Assembly: GCA_019421105.1 (NCBI GenBank)
Contig: JAHZFY010000008.1
Span: forward strand, 613 to 21,876
Reading direction: 5' to 3'
Source: a bacterium
GTDB lineage: Bacteria > Bacillota_I > Bacilli_A > RFN20 > CAG-826
DNA: 21,264 bases
The notes under the pieces were generated by a model. The model searched no databases. It was not told the origin of the DNA and saw nothing but the letters and a program-made list of their open reading frames with translations. Made by a program: the position numbers and the translations under genes. This document shows, in pieces, positions 1-7,855 of this stretch (position 1 is the first letter of the stretch; each line of letters starts with the position of its first letter).

Positions 1-1016
1 CTTTATTTGGGATTATTCCTATCATTTTAGGAGCTAATATTGGAACAACTATCGATGTTATATTGGCAGCGATTGGAGGAAATAAAGATTCTAAAAGAGT
101 TGCCTTGTTCCACGTTTTATTTAACGTTACTGGATCATTATTATTCATGGGATTGATATATGCTTTTAAAGGATTTTTATTATCATCATCTTCATGGAGC
201 ATCGATCCAAAATTACAAATTTCTTTATGCCATTTAATTTTTAATATAACTACTGCGATGATTTTCTTGCCATTATTAAAACCTGTCAATAAACTTTGCC
301 GTTTAATTATCAAGGGCGATGATGAAAAACATCAAGAGATCATCATAAAAGAATTGGATACAAAAGCAATGAAGGAATTTCCTTCTACTGGCATTCAAAT
401 TGCCAAAGAACAAGTGGATGTTATGTTTAGTTATGTCATTAGGATGTTTGATACTTTAAATAATTATATGAAAAAACCTAACCAAAATGATGGTGAATAC
501 ATTCATGATTTAGAAAGCTCTATCGATAAAATCGACCGAAAATTAAATGAATATTTACTATTAGCAAATAAAGGTGATTTAAGCGATTCTGATTTAAAAT
601 TATTCTCCTATGTTTTAAGAGGATGCAAAGATATTGAAAGACTAGGTGATTATGGGGAAAATTTGATTACCTTTTTTGAAAACGCTCATGAAAGGAAAAT
701 AAAATTCAATGACCCTATCTTTAAGAAGATTACAGCTTTAAATGAATTGAGTATCAAGTTGATTAATATGACTTATGATACATACGTAAAAGAAGATAAA
801 CAAACGGCATTGCAAATAATTGAAATAAGAAGAGAATATATTTTACAAGCCGAAAGCATATTGGATGAATATTATAAAGAAATTGAAAATTCTAGTTCTA
901 ATCAAGTGGATTACATCAATTTAGTATTTAGTGATATTGTTAGCGACTATCAAAGAGTGTATTCTCACTGTTCTAATATTGCAAAATTGTTTAATAATGA
1001 TAAAAATTATTTATAA
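1..1016 (+). CDS. Na/Pi cotransporter family protein, 5' truncated by window edge
   Basis: The reading frame is open from base 3 and runs off the left edge, so the TTG at 63 is not the start. The first residues visible include GANIGTT, the conserved glycine-rich motif of the second Na_Pi_cotrans repeat in the NptA/YjbB family. This is followed by two hydrophobic segments, roughly bases 100-185 and 220-290, ending near PLLKPVN. The remaining 230 or so residues are charged, helical and cytoplasmic in character, with no membrane segment. This matches the PhoU-like helical tail found in bacterial Na/Pi cotransporters. By family it imports phosphate with sodium. The gene ends 36 bases before the mrp-like gene on the same strand, with no terminator visible between them, so the two may be cotranscribed. 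Function is assigned from the family; the transport core is mostly outside the window. Confidence 0.85.
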   Translation, partial: LFGIIPIILGANIGTTIDVILAAIGGNKDSKRVALFHVLFNVTGSLLFMGLIYAFKGFLLSSSSWSIDPKLQISLCHLIFNITTAMIFLPLLKPVNKLCRLIIKGDDEKHQEIIIKELDTKAMKEFPSTGIQIAKEQVDVMFSYVIRMFDTLNNYMKKPNQNDGEYIHDLESSIDKIDRKLNEYLLLANKGDLSDSDLKLFSYVLRGCKDIERLGDYGENLITFFENAHERKIKFNDPIFKKITALNELSIKLINMTYDTYVKEDKQTALQIIEIRREYILQAESILDEYYKEIENSSSNQVDYINLVFSDIVSDYQRVYSHCSNIAKLFNNDKNYL

Positions 1017-1052
1017 TAATAAATGTTCATATTTATTTAGGAGGTAAATATT

Positions 1053-1856
1053 ATGTCCGATTGTAATCATGATTGCGAACATTGCCAAGAAAATTGTGCG
1101 TCTCGCGACCCTAAATCTTTATTATTAGAACCAAACAAAAAATCAAATATTAAAAAAATTATCGGTGTTGTTTCTGGCAAAGGTGGAGTAGGTAAATCTT
1201 TAGTTACTTCTTTACTTGCTGTCAGCAAGATGCACGAATGCAAAAAAGTCGCTATTTTAGATGCTGATATTACGGGACCATCCATTCCAAAATGTTTTGG
1301 AGTAAGCGATGCTTTAGAAGGCGATGGAGAATGCATCTATCCAAGCGTAACAAAAAACGGAATACAAATCGTTTCTTCAAATCTTTTATTAGAAAATGAA
1401 GATGATCCAATCATTTGGAGAGGTGCTTTGATTTCATCGATGGTCAAACAGTTTTATACTGATGTGGCTTATGGTGAAGTCGACTATATGTTTGTTGATA
1501 TGACACCTGGAACTGGCGATGTATCTTTAACAGTTTTCCAAAGCACTAAAGTCGATGGCATAATCATTGTCACCACACCTCAAGACTTAGTGTCTATGAT
1601 CGTTGGAAAAGCTATTAAAATGGCTAATCAAATGAATGTAAAAGTATTAGGGCTCGTCGAAAATATGTCTTATGTTGTTTGCCCTAATTGCAATGAAAAA
1701 TTTGAACTTTTTGGACACTCAAAATTAGAAAACGTTGCAAAAGAATATGATTTGCCTATCTTAGGTCGTATTCCTATCGATCAAAAGCTAGCTAAAGCTT
1801 GTGATGAAGGAAATATTGAATCTATATTTGATAAGTATTTTGAAATCGATTATTAA
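1053..1856 (+). CDS. mrp: Mrp/Nbp35-type iron-sulfur cluster carrier ATPase
   Basis: The 267-residue protein is a MinD-like P-loop ATPase of the Mrp/NBP35/ApbC family, which binds a transient Fe-S cluster and passes it to apo-proteins in the cytoplasm. The deviant Walker A motif GKGGVGKS lies at residues 42-49, the DADITGPS region at 70-77 and the VDMTPGTGD switch at about 148-156. The C-terminal CPNC motif (C210, C213) is the cluster-binding pair of the family. The N-terminus also carries four cysteines (C4, C8, C11, C15), resembling the extra N-terminal cluster site of Nbp35 proteins but with different spacing. An AGGAGG ribosome binding site (1039-1044) fixes the ATG at 1053. The gene ends two bases before the cardiolipin synthase ATG, so the two are likely cotranscribed. 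Confidence 0.93.
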   Translation: MSDCNHDCEHCQENCASRDPKSLLLEPNKKSNIKKIIGVVSGKGGVGKSLVTSLLAVSKMHECKKVAILDADITGPSIPKCFGVSDALEGDGECIYPSVTKNGIQIVSSNLLLENEDDPIIWRGALISSMVKQFYTDVAYGEVDYMFVDMTPGTGDVSLTVFQSTKVDGIIIVTTPQDLVSMIVGKAIKMANQMNVKVLGLVENMSYVVCPNCNEKFELFGHSKLENVAKEYDLPILGRIPIDQKLAKACDEGNIESIFDKYFEIDY

Positions 1857-1858
1857 AA

Positions 1859-2908
1859 ATGAGAAAGTTATTTAGATTTTTAACATCAAGGTTATTTTGG
1901 ACAGCATTGGTTTTGCTGTGCGAATTAGCCTTTTTAATGGTTATTATCTATAGTTTTACAAATATCAGCTGGCAATTAAATATCGCCCTTTATTTTGCTT
2001 TTGAATTATTAGGCATCATTGCTATGCTTTATGTTGTATCTTCTAAAGGAAATGTAGCGTATAAATTAACTTGGTTATTTTTTATTGGCGCTATACCTAG
2101 TTTAGGGGTGATTGCATACGCTTTATTTGGCAATAAAAAATTCACCAAAAGACAGCAAAAAAAGATTAAACCAATTATTCAATCTCTTCAAAACGCTACT
2201 TATGATACAAAAGCGATTGCTTATATTGAAACGATTGATGCTGATATCGCAAAGATGGCTCAATACATATATCATGTCAGTGGAACACCTTTGTTTGGCG
2301 ATACAAAAGCGGATTATTTTCCATTAGGCGATAATGCTTGGCCAATTATGCTAGAGGAGTTAAAAAAAGCCAAACATTATATTTTTGTTGAATATTTCAT
2401 ATTGAGCGAAGGAAAAATGCTCGATTCTTTTATTACCATATTAGAACAAAAAGCAAAAGAAGGCGTGGATGTTAGAATCATGTATGATGATTTTGGCTCG
2501 ATTACGACTATTCCTTCTAATTTCCCATCTATGATGGAAGAATGCAATATCAAGTGTGTATCTTATAATCGATTCAAACCTTTGCTCGACATTAAAATGA
2601 ACAATAGAGACCATAGAAAATTGCTCATTATCGATGGCCATACTGGTTTTACTGGTGGCATTAACATCGCTGATGAATACGTCAATTTAAAAGTCCGTTT
2701 CGGTCATTGGAAAGATAACGCAATCATGTTAAAAGGTGAAGCGGTATGGGGCATGACCACCATGTTTTTAAGCATGTGGGATTTTTGTTATGGTATCGTT
2801 GAAAATTTTAATGAATTTCATTATAGCAAGTATTCTTCTGAACTAGGTTTTATTCCAAAAACCAAAGGATTTATTCAACCTTATACCGATTATCCTTTTG
2901 ATTATTAA
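1859..2908 (+). CDS. cls: Cardiolipin synthase, N-terminal part, ended by a premature in-frame TAA
   Basis: The 349 residues cover the N-terminal two thirds of a Firmicutes-type cardiolipin synthase, which joins two phosphatidylglycerols at the membrane. Three hydrophobic segments (about residues 14-33, 41-61 and 70-90) form the usual membrane anchor. The first phospholipase D motif, HRKLLIID with H252, K254 and D259, is intact and followed by GGINIADEY. The frame stops at TAA 2906-2908, immediately after QPYTDYPFDY. This is a point where family members continue straight on into the second half. The same frame is open again from 2909 to 3412 and encodes the rest of the enzyme. A single G-to-T change of GAA (Glu) would produce this stop. 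Alone this product lacks the second HKD motif, so it is probably inactive unless the stop is read through or is a sequencing error. No Shine-Dalgarno is visible at the ATG, which lies two bases after the mrp stop. Confidence 0.85.
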   Translation: MRKLFRFLTSRLFWTALVLLCELAFLMVIIYSFTNISWQLNIALYFAFELLGIIAMLYVVSSKGNVAYKLTWLFFIGAIPSLGVIAYALFGNKKFTKRQQKKIKPIIQSLQNATYDTKAIAYIETIDADIAKMAQYIYHVSGTPLFGDTKADYFPLGDNAWPIMLEELKKAKHYIFVEYFILSEGKMLDSFITILEQKAKEGVDVRIMYDDFGSITTIPSNFPSMMEECNIKCVSYNRFKPLLDIKMNNRDHRKLLIIDGHTGFTGGINIADEYVNLKVRFGHWKDNAIMLKGEAVWGMTTMFLSMWDFCYGIVENFNEFHYSKYSSELGFIPKTKGFIQPYTDYPFDY

Positions 2909-3412
2909 GCAGTTAGTGAAACTGTTTATATCAACATATTGATGAGAGCTAAAAAATACGTATATATTACAACCCCATATTTAATTTTATCTCCTGAGTT
3001 AGAAAACGCTTTAAAAATTTCAGCAAAACAAGGAGTAAATGTCGTCTTGTTGACTCCTGCTATCCCTGATAAAAAAATGGTTTTTTCCGTGACGAGAAGC
3101 TATTATAAAAATCTTTTAGAAGCAGGGGTGAAAATATTTGAATACACTCCTGGATTTGTCCATTCTAAAATGTTTATATGCGATGATATTATAGGCACTG
3201 TTGGCACGGCCAATTTAGATTATCGTTCTTTATTTTTACATTTAGAATGTGGGGTATTTTTATATAATTGTTCTTGTATTAGCGACATGAAAAAAGACTT
3301 TGAAAATTCCACTGCTATTTCAAAAGAATGGACATATGAAGACTTTAAACACACTAATATATTTAAAAGAATGTTTTGGGCTATATTAAGAATTTTTGCT
3401 CCATTAATGTGA
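2909..3412 (+). pseudogene. cls: Cardiolipin synthase, C-terminal part, in frame after the premature stop
   Basis: This stretch is in the same frame as the preceding cls fragment and begins AVSETVYINILM right after the TAA. It contains the second phospholipase D motif HSKMFICD (H435, K437, D442 of the joined protein) and the following GTVGTANLDYRS. Together with the first part the product would be 517 codons, a normal length for the family, with no other lesion. The first internal start candidates are TTG 2939 and ATG 2942. Neither has a Shine-Dalgarno sequence, so independent translation is doubtful, though reinitiation 33 bases after the stop is conceivable. The gene ends with TGA (3410-3412) and overlaps the convergent CBS gene by nine bases. 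Confidence 0.8.
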
Positions 3413-3814
3413 TGAAGCATTAACTTGTTTTACTAAATAATTGATGACGCTACTTCTTCTAACGATACCAATAAATGTACCTTCATCATCAACGATTGGG
3501 ACAAAATTTTGAATCAAAATTAAATTGACTAAATCATCGATATCATTATTGATTGAAATAGCTTTGATATCTTTTAGTCTTTTTACTTCTTTTATTGATA
3601 TTTTTTCGCTATCAAAAATAGATAAATTTCTATCTTTGATGAACCATAATAAATCACCTTCAGAAACAGTGCCGATGTATTTTCCTTCTTTATTTAATAA
3701 AGGAATGGAAGCGTAGTGGTGATATTCCATTTTTTCTAAGGTTTGTCTTAAGGTAAAATCATCTTCGATATAAGCACATTTACCTTTTGGTAATAAGAAA
3801 AATAAAACGTTCAT
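3404..3814 (-). CDS. Two-CBS-domain protein
   Basis: The 136-residue cytoplasmic protein consists of a tandem pair of CBS domains (roughly residues 8-62 and 75-130). The signature strands are ASIPLLNKEGKYIGTVSEGDLL and the related FVPIVDDEGTFIGIVRRSSVI. The start MNVLFFLLPKG and the arrangement resemble a small stand-alone CBS protein common in Clostridia and Bacilli. Such pairs (Bateman modules) bind adenine nucleotides or c-di-AMP and regulate a partner; the ligand here cannot be read from the sequence. Its ATG shares an A with the TAA of the upstream HAD gene (TAATG), and an AGGAGA sequence lies just upstream inside that gene, so it is translationally coupled. It is the last gene of a three-gene operon on this strand. 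Confidence 0.88.
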   Translation of the reverse strand: MNVLFFLLPKGKCAYIEDDFTLRQTLEKMEYHHYASIPLLNKEGKYIGTVSEGDLLWFIKDRNLSIFDSEKISIKEVKRLKDIKAISINNDIDDLVNLILIQNFVPIVDDEGTFIGIVRRSSVINYLVKQVNASSH

Positions 3815-4458
3815 TAATAAAATCTCCTAAGCTCATCGATGCTTGCGATACAATTTGCTTTGGTTGCTATTAATTTTTCTTTATCTTCAAAACCATACAA
3901 GCATAAAACAACGTCTAAATCCATGTTTGTAGCGGTTTGATAATCCACTAATGAATCACCGACGTATAAAATATCTTTTTTATCGTGCAAATTTAAGTCT
4001 TTCATTGCTAAAAGCAATGATTCAGAATCAGGTTTAGTTTTGATGTGTGGCATTTGTCCATAGATGACATCAAAAACACCTGGAAAAAATTTATCCAATA
4101 ATTTAATAGCAATGTCTTGCGGTTTATTTGAAATCAAAGCGATTTTACCACCTTGCTTTTTAAAGTCTAATAAAACATCTAATGCCTTATCATATGGTTT
4201 TGTATACGTAGCAAAGTTATTTAAATAGTAATGTTTATATACGTCATAAACAGATTTAAATAATATAACATCGTCAACATCATCAATGGCACGTTTGATT
4301 AAATAATCCGATCCCTTTCCTAAATAAGATCTAATTTGTTCGTCGGTTTTATTAGCTAGGTTATGTCTTGTTAATGAATAATTAACCGCATAACTGATGT
4401 CTTGTAACGTATTTAAAATGGTTCCATCTAAATCAATAAAAAGTGCTTTGTATTTCAT
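3814..4458 (-). CDS. HAD-superfamily phosphatase, phosphoglycolate phosphatase-like
   Basis: The 214 residues carry all four HAD motifs. Motif I is DLDGT (nucleophile D9, acid/base D11), motif II is S110 in LISNKP, motif III is K142-P143, and motif IV is GDSLVDYQ with D168 and D172. The alpha-helical cap between motifs I and II is of the Gph/PpaX type, so the enzyme hydrolyses a small phosphomonoester in the cytoplasm. Phosphoglycolate or pyrophosphate are the usual annotations, but the substrate is not determinable here. The sequence AGAGGTAAAT before the ATG is a suitable ribosome binding site, eight bases after the stop of the upstream hydrolase gene. The stop overlaps the start of the CBS gene by one base. 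Confidence 0.88.
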   Translation of the reverse strand: MKYKALFIDLDGTILNTLQDISYAVNYSLTRHNLANKTDEQIRSYLGKGSDYLIKRAIDDVDDVILFKSVYDVYKHYYLNNFATYTKPYDKALDVLLDFKKQGGKIALISNKPQDIAIKLLDKFFPGVFDVIYGQMPHIKTKPDSESLLLAMKDLNLHDKKDILYVGDSLVDYQTATNMDLDVVLCLYGFEDKEKLIATKANCIASIDELRRFY

Positions 4459-4466
4459 ATTTACCT

Positions 4467-5567
4467 CTATGCATTAAACATAATGACATTTATTTCTAAT
4501 TCTTCTTTGGTGCCACCAGCATGATGACCTTTGAAAAAATCAAATTCTCGATTTCTTAAAAGCAATGTATTATCATTGCACACACCTACAAAATCACCTA
4601 TAAAATCTATAGCTAATTGTTTAGGGGTTCCTTTTCCAAAGAAGTTCATATCTAAAATTTCTTGCTTGCTAAATAATTCGTAACTATCTTTGAAATGTTT
4701 TTTAAATAACTCTTTAAATAGTTTTTCTTGCCCATCTTTAATTTTAAAAGAAGGGTTTCTTCCTTCTAAAGACATCGGTTCTTTTAATAGCGATGTTAAA
4801 TCAGGGTAATCATCTAAAAAAACTGGTTTAATATTTATATGGCCGTGATCAGCAATCGCGATGCATAAAACATCCTTATTTTCGCTGGCGAATTTGCTTA
4901 ATCCATCATTGATTCTTTTTATATCTTGTTTAATATTTTCATGATCGATACCAAATTCATGACAATTATGATCTGGAGCGGTGATATAACAATATGCGAA
5001 TCCTTCTTCAACTGAATCTAATTTTTCTTTAACCAATCTAAAACCATCTTCGATATTTTCTGGTCCATCTTCAAAGATTGGTTTTTCCATCAATTGGAAA
5101 GCAATTTCTTTATTATGCTTTTTATTTATCAATTGAATGATATTTTCATAAGGTGCATATTCATTCATGATATTAGGACCCTCGATTTCTTCTCCAGTAA
5201 TTGAATCTTTGTTAGGGAAAACATCGACAAGTCTATTTAAGTTTTTAAAGGATAAACTCCAACCTAACCATCCTGTTTCTATTGGATATCTAGCGCTTAA
5301 AAAAGCTGTAGTTGCCGCGACGGTTGTCGGTGGATTAACTGAGGTTATCGTCAAAAAAGAATGGTCTAAAAGATCTTTTGCCACATCGCTATGTTTATTT
5401 AGCAAAGCTTTTCCCATACCATCAAATAAAAAGACGACAATTTTTTTATGATTTTTTAAAACATCATCGATTTCTTTTATTGACTCGTGGTAGGTGTTTA
5501 CATTAAATCTTTTAAGTATAGAATTTGACAGGGTAACCAAATTTTTATTTACATCATAAGTTTTCAT
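4467..5567 (-). CDS. Alkaline phosphatase superfamily hydrolase (nucleotide pyrophosphatase/phosphodiesterase type)
   Basis: From the ATG at 5567 the protein has 366 residues and no signal peptide. It has the metal and nucleophile pattern of the type I phosphodiesterase/nucleotide pyrophosphatase branch of the alkaline phosphatase superfamily. D49 lies in FLFDGMG, a Thr nucleophile region is seen in NPPTTVAATTAF (T81/T82), D199 and H203 in APDHNCHEF, D240-H241 in IADHGH, and a late His in KGHHAGGT (348-349). The family hydrolyses phosphodiester or phosphomonoester substrates using two metal ions; the substrate is unknown. A TTG 48 bases upstream gives a longer frame, but its extra residues are atypical and overlap the promoter region, so I chose the ATG. 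It heads the operon with the HAD and CBS genes. Confidence 0.82.
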   Translation of the reverse strand: MKTYDVNKNLVTLSNSILKRFNVNTYHESIKEIDDVLKNHKKIVVFLFDGMGKALLNKHSDVAKDLLDHSFLTITSVNPPTTVAATTAFLSARYPIETGWLGWSLSFKNLNRLVDVFPNKDSITGEEIEGPNIMNEYAPYENIIQLINKKHNKEIAFQLMEKPIFEDGPENIEDGFRLVKEKLDSVEEGFAYCYITAPDHNCHEFGIDHENIKQDIKRINDGLSKFASENKDVLCIAIADHGHINIKPVFLDDYPDLTSLLKEPMSLEGRNPSFKIKDGQEKLFKELFKKHFKDSYELFSKQEILDMNFFGKGTPKQLAIDFIGDFVGVCNDNTLLLRNREFDFFKGHHAGGTKEELEINVIMFNA

Positions 5568-5575
5568 ACGCTTGT

Positions 5576-5584
5576 ATTTTAACA
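5576..5584 (-). promoter_or_regulatory. Extended -10 promoter placing the start two bases before the ATG
   Basis: On the minus strand TG-T-TAAAAT (TG at 5584-5583, hexamer 5581-5576) is an extended -10 element. The expected start is 5569, two bases before the ATG at 5567. No Shine-Dalgarno sequence is present, so the hydrolase mRNA is predicted to be almost leaderless. Confidence 0.4.
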
Positions 5585-5618
5585 AAAAAATACAATGATT
5601 AAAAGAATAACACAATCA

Positions 5619-5648
5619 ATTACATTTTATTATGATATAGATTATAAT
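5619..5648 (+). promoter_or_regulatory. Promoter of tRNA-Arg
   Basis: TATAAT at 5643-5648 is preceded, with 18-base spacing, by ATTACA at 5619-5624, a four-of-six match to the -35 consensus. Transcription would start near 5655, about three bases before the mature tRNA 5' end. Confidence 0.55.
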
Positions 5649-5657
5649 GTTTAACAT

Positions 5658-5734
5658 GCCCCAATAGCTCAACTGGATAGAGTATCAGACTTCGAATCTG
5701 AGGGTTGTGGGTTCGATTCCTACTTGGGGCGCCA
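5658..5734 (+). tRNA. tRNA-Arg (anticodon TCG)
   Basis: The 77-base cloverleaf has acceptor strands GCCCCAA and TTGGGGC paired over seven base pairs. The anticodon stem TCAGA/TCTGA encloses the loop CTTCGAA, giving anticodon TCG, which reads CGA. The T arm is GTGGG/CCTAC around TTCGATT, the discriminator is G and CCA is encoded (5732-5734). The gene stands alone between its own promoter and the downstream bidirectional terminator. Confidence 0.96.
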
Positions 5735-5751
5735 TAAATTATCTAAAATAA

Positions 5752-5777
5752 AAAAGCGATGCATAAACATCGCTTTT
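5752..5777. terminator. Bidirectional intrinsic terminator between tRNA-Arg and deoD
   Basis: A perfect ten-base-pair stem AAAAGCGATG / CATCGCTTTT with a six-base loop is flanked by T-rich sequence on both strands. On the plus strand it ends in TTTT-AA-TTTTT and terminates tRNA-Arg. On the minus strand it ends in a run of six T and lies 18 bases past the deoD stop. Confidence 0.85.
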
Positions 5778-5794
5778 AATTTTTAAACGTATCT

Positions 5795-6505
5795 TTAGAA
5801 TTGTTCAGCAGTTTCGATTGCAACTTCAATCATCTTGCCTAAACCATTTAATCTTTCATCAGAAGTCATATGTTCTGGTCTTACAAAATGATCAGTTACT
5901 GTCAATAAGCATAGGGCGCGTTTTTTTAATCTCATGGCGTTGCAATATAATCCATAAGATTCCATTTCAACACCCATGACACCTAATTTAGCCCATCTTT
6001 TCCATGTATCTTTATCTTCATCATAGAATACATCTGCAGAAAGAATTGGACCGCATCTTTTTGGTAATCCTTTTTTGGCTAAAACATTATACGCTGCCAT
6101 CGCTGCTTCAAAATCGCATCCTGCCGAATAGCAATGGACACCATATTGTTGTCCCCAGTTTGAGTCAGTTGATGCAGTAGTGCACACTAAAACATCTCCT
6201 AATTGAATTTCTTCTTGATAAGCTCCACATGTACCAACACGGATGATTAATTCAACTCCGTAGTGTTCATATAATTCATGAGAATAAATACCGATTGATG
6301 GAATTCCCATACCTGAAGCCATAACAGATATTTTCTTGTTATTTTTTGTATAACCGGTATAACCTAATATCCCCCTGACATTTGTGACTAATTCATAGTC
6401 ATGTAAAAAGTTTTCTGCAATCCATTTTGCTCTTAAAGGATCGCCAGGCATTAAAACGACTTTTGCAAAAGCGCCTTCTTTTGCGTTAATGTGTGGTGTA
6501 GGCAT
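5795..6505 (-). CDS. deoD: Purine nucleoside phosphorylase, DeoD type
   Basis: The 236 residues from ATG 6505 align in my reading with hexameric DeoD over their whole length, starting MPTPHINAKEG as in E. coli. Phosphate and nucleoside site residues are present: G21 and R25 in PGDPLRAK, R44 in NVRG, R89 in IRVGTCGA, the VEMES motif (E180, E182) and D205 in TVTDHF, the residue that protonates the purine. The enzyme splits purine nucleosides with phosphate to base plus (deoxy)ribose-1-phosphate in purine salvage. A start seven codons further upstream is possible in frame, but AAAGGA at 6518-6513 fits ATG 6505, as does the family length. It is a single-gene unit ending at the shared terminator. 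Confidence 0.96.
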   Translation of the reverse strand: MPTPHINAKEGAFAKVVLMPGDPLRAKWIAENFLHDYELVTNVRGILGYTGYTKNNKKISVMASGMGIPSIGIYSHELYEHYGVELIIRVGTCGAYQEEIQLGDVLVCTTASTDSNWGQQYGVHCYSAGCDFEAAMAAYNVLAKKGLPKRCGPILSADVFYDEDKDTWKRWAKLGVMGVEMESYGLYCNAMRLKKRALCLLTVTDHFVRPEHMTSDERLNGLGKMIEVAIETAEQF

Positions 6506-6530
6506 AATAAATTTCCTTTCTAACAATACA

Positions 6531-6536
6531 ATTATA
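6531..6536 (-). promoter_or_regulatory. -10 box of the deoD promoter
   Basis: TATAAT on the minus strand (6536-6531) predicts a start at about 6524 and a 19-base leader that contains the deoD ribosome binding site. No convincing -35 hexamer is visible. Confidence 0.4.
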
Positions 6537-6568
6537 AATTAAAAATGTTATAGCCGTATATCAATTTT

Positions 6569-6577
6569 TGTTATAGT
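6569..6577 (+). promoter_or_regulatory. Extended -10 promoter of a predicted leaderless gene
   Basis: TG-T-TATAGT (6569-6577) is an extended -10 element whose predicted start, seven bases after the hexamer, is 6584, the A of the ATG. There is no Shine-Dalgarno sequence before that ATG. Confidence 0.5.
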
Positions 6578-6583
6578 TAAAAT

Positions 6584-6967
6584 ATGGAAAAGGAATCGCT
6601 TTTAAAAAAACAAGATTATAAAATATTGTTCACTGTTGAATATTTAAACAAAAAAATGATTTATCCAAATTCTTTTGGTATTTATAAAATCTTAAAAGGG
6701 ATTAAAGATGAAGAAACTATAAACTATATTGAATGTTTAACATTTTCTAGCAGCATCTCAATAAATTCTAAAAGGATAGCAAATAGAATCACCCATTTGA
6801 TTAGGCTGAATTATTTACAGTACAAATATAATCCCAAAGACGATAAATTATATGTTCAATTAAACACTAAAGGATCTTTAGCCATAGATGAATATTTAAA
6901 AAAACATTCTGCTTCCTTTAAAAAAACATTAAAAAAAGAGTCTATAAACTTTGTAAAAATCGACTAA
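6584..6967 (+). CDS. Small protein with a winged-helix-like (RQC-type) fold, function unknown
   Basis: The 127 residues have no signal peptide, membrane helix or catalytic motif. Residues 30-110 show a pattern of helices followed by a hairpin: GIYKILKGIKD, then a run of short helices, ITHLIRLNYLQYKY, a basic wing and YVQLNTKGSLAIDEYL. This resembles the RQC winged-helix domain at the C-terminus of RecQ and some superfamily I helicases (leucine-glycine helix, then a second helix ending in gyL, then a final lt-G-strand), here as a separate protein without helicase motifs. The resemblance is by eye and unconfirmed; a MarR/PadR-like regulator is an alternative. It is basic, especially the last 20 residues. 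It is divergent from deoD with 78 bases between the ATGs and is predicted to be leaderless. Confidence 0.7.
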   Translation: MEKESLLKKQDYKILFTVEYLNKKMIYPNSFGIYKILKGIKDEETINYIECLTFSSSISINSKRIANRITHLIRLNYLQYKYNPKDDKLYVQLNTKGSLAIDEYLKKHSASFKKTLKKESINFVKID

Positions 6968-7063
6968 TTATTCAAAAAATGCTTTTTTTCTATATAAAAA
7001 GATAAAACATGATTAACTTATGTTAAATAATTTGATAAACTAACTATATTAAGAGGAAATCTT

Positions 7064-7855
7064 ATGAGTTTTTTGTGGCAAAATCCAACTATCGGAGTTG
7101 GTAATATTATCTTAGACATCGTTTTATTAACAGTGATTTATGCATTGGTATTTTTAATCTTTTTAATGGTCATAAAAAGAAAAGTTGGTTTCATTTTAGT
7201 TTCCATCATGTACTTCTTATCTATTTTTACTTACCTATTCCAATTGAATACTTCTTTTATTCTTATTTCTTGTGTAAGCGCTGCTTTAATAACAGTTATG
7301 ATGTTTGCAAATCTTGGTGATTTACGTCACTTTATTGCCAACCCATTTAAAAGAGCCACTGTAAAAATGAACAAAAGACAAGTTGAAAAAATATTTGATC
7401 GTCACGCCACCTATCAAGTTATTGAATCTACTGTAAAAGCTTTATCAAAAGTTAAAATTGGGGCGATTATGACATTTGAAAAATCTAATTCTTTATCTGA
7501 TTTTTGTAAAAATGGTGTTCCAGTTGACGCACCTGTATCTCAAGAATTATTGATGACTATTTTTTATCCTGGTACAAGATTGCATGATGGTGCGGTCATA
7601 ATCCATGGAAACACTATTGTTTCTGCTTCAGTATTTTTCACACCTTCAACAAAAGCGTTTACAGGAAAATATGGTTCTAGACATCGTGCCGCTATCGGCA
7701 TTAGTGAAGTATGCGATGCTGTCACTGTTGTTGTCAGCGAGGAAACAGGAAGGATTTCTTTTGCAATCAATGGTCAATTAGAAAGCGTTTCAAGCGATAA
7801 TTTTTTAAGAGTATTTGAAAATTATATGTCTTTTAATGTCGAAGAGAAAAAATAG
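7064..7855 (+). CDS. cdaA: Membrane diadenylate cyclase CdaA (c-di-AMP synthase)
   Basis: The 263-residue protein has three N-terminal membrane segments (about residues 15-38, 42-60 and 63-83) followed by a cytoplasmic DisA_N/DAC domain. The catalytic motifs DGA (175-177, in LHDGAVII) and RHR (206-208, in GSRHRAAIGISE) are intact, as is the SEETG segment (225-229). It condenses two ATP to c-di-AMP, the second messenger of potassium, osmotic and cell-wall homeostasis in Firmicutes. GAGG at 7053-7056 is its ribosome binding site. Its TAG stop directly abuts the glmM ATG. The usual middle gene of this operon, cdaR (YbbR domains), is absent. The 96 bases before it contain only A/T-rich sequence with a weak TATATT at 7045-7050. 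Confidence 0.95.
   Translation: MSFLWQNPTIGVGNIILDIVLLTVIYALVFLIFLMVIKRKVGFILVSIMYFLSIFTYLFQLNTSFILISCVSAALITVMMFANLGDLRHFIANPFKRATVKMNKRQVEKIFDRHATYQVIESTVKALSKVKIGAIMTFEKSNSLSDFCKNGVPVDAPVSQELLMTIFYPGTRLHDGAVIIHGNTIVSASVFFTPSTKAFTGKYGSRHRAAIGISEVCDAVTVVVSEETGRISFAINGQLESVSSDNFLRVFENYMSFNVEEKK

Noticed and set aside
2906..3412. Recoding of a stop codon (alternative genetic code) as explanation for the cls interruption
   Set aside because: TAA ends many other genes in the window, and TGA is used as the cls stop, so no reassignment is supported.
5167..5451. Plus-strand open frame of about 94 codons opposite the phosphodiesterase gene
   Set aside because: It lies wholly inside a gene with clear catalytic motifs and has no initiation signals.
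7013..7026. Inverted repeat TTAAC-N4-GTTAA upstream of cdaA as an operator
   Set aside because: Five-base AT-rich arms occur often by chance in such DNA, no second copy is seen and no regulator gene is adjacent.
6968..7063. Terminator after the winged-helix-like gene
   Set aside because: Only A and T runs without a stable stem are present.
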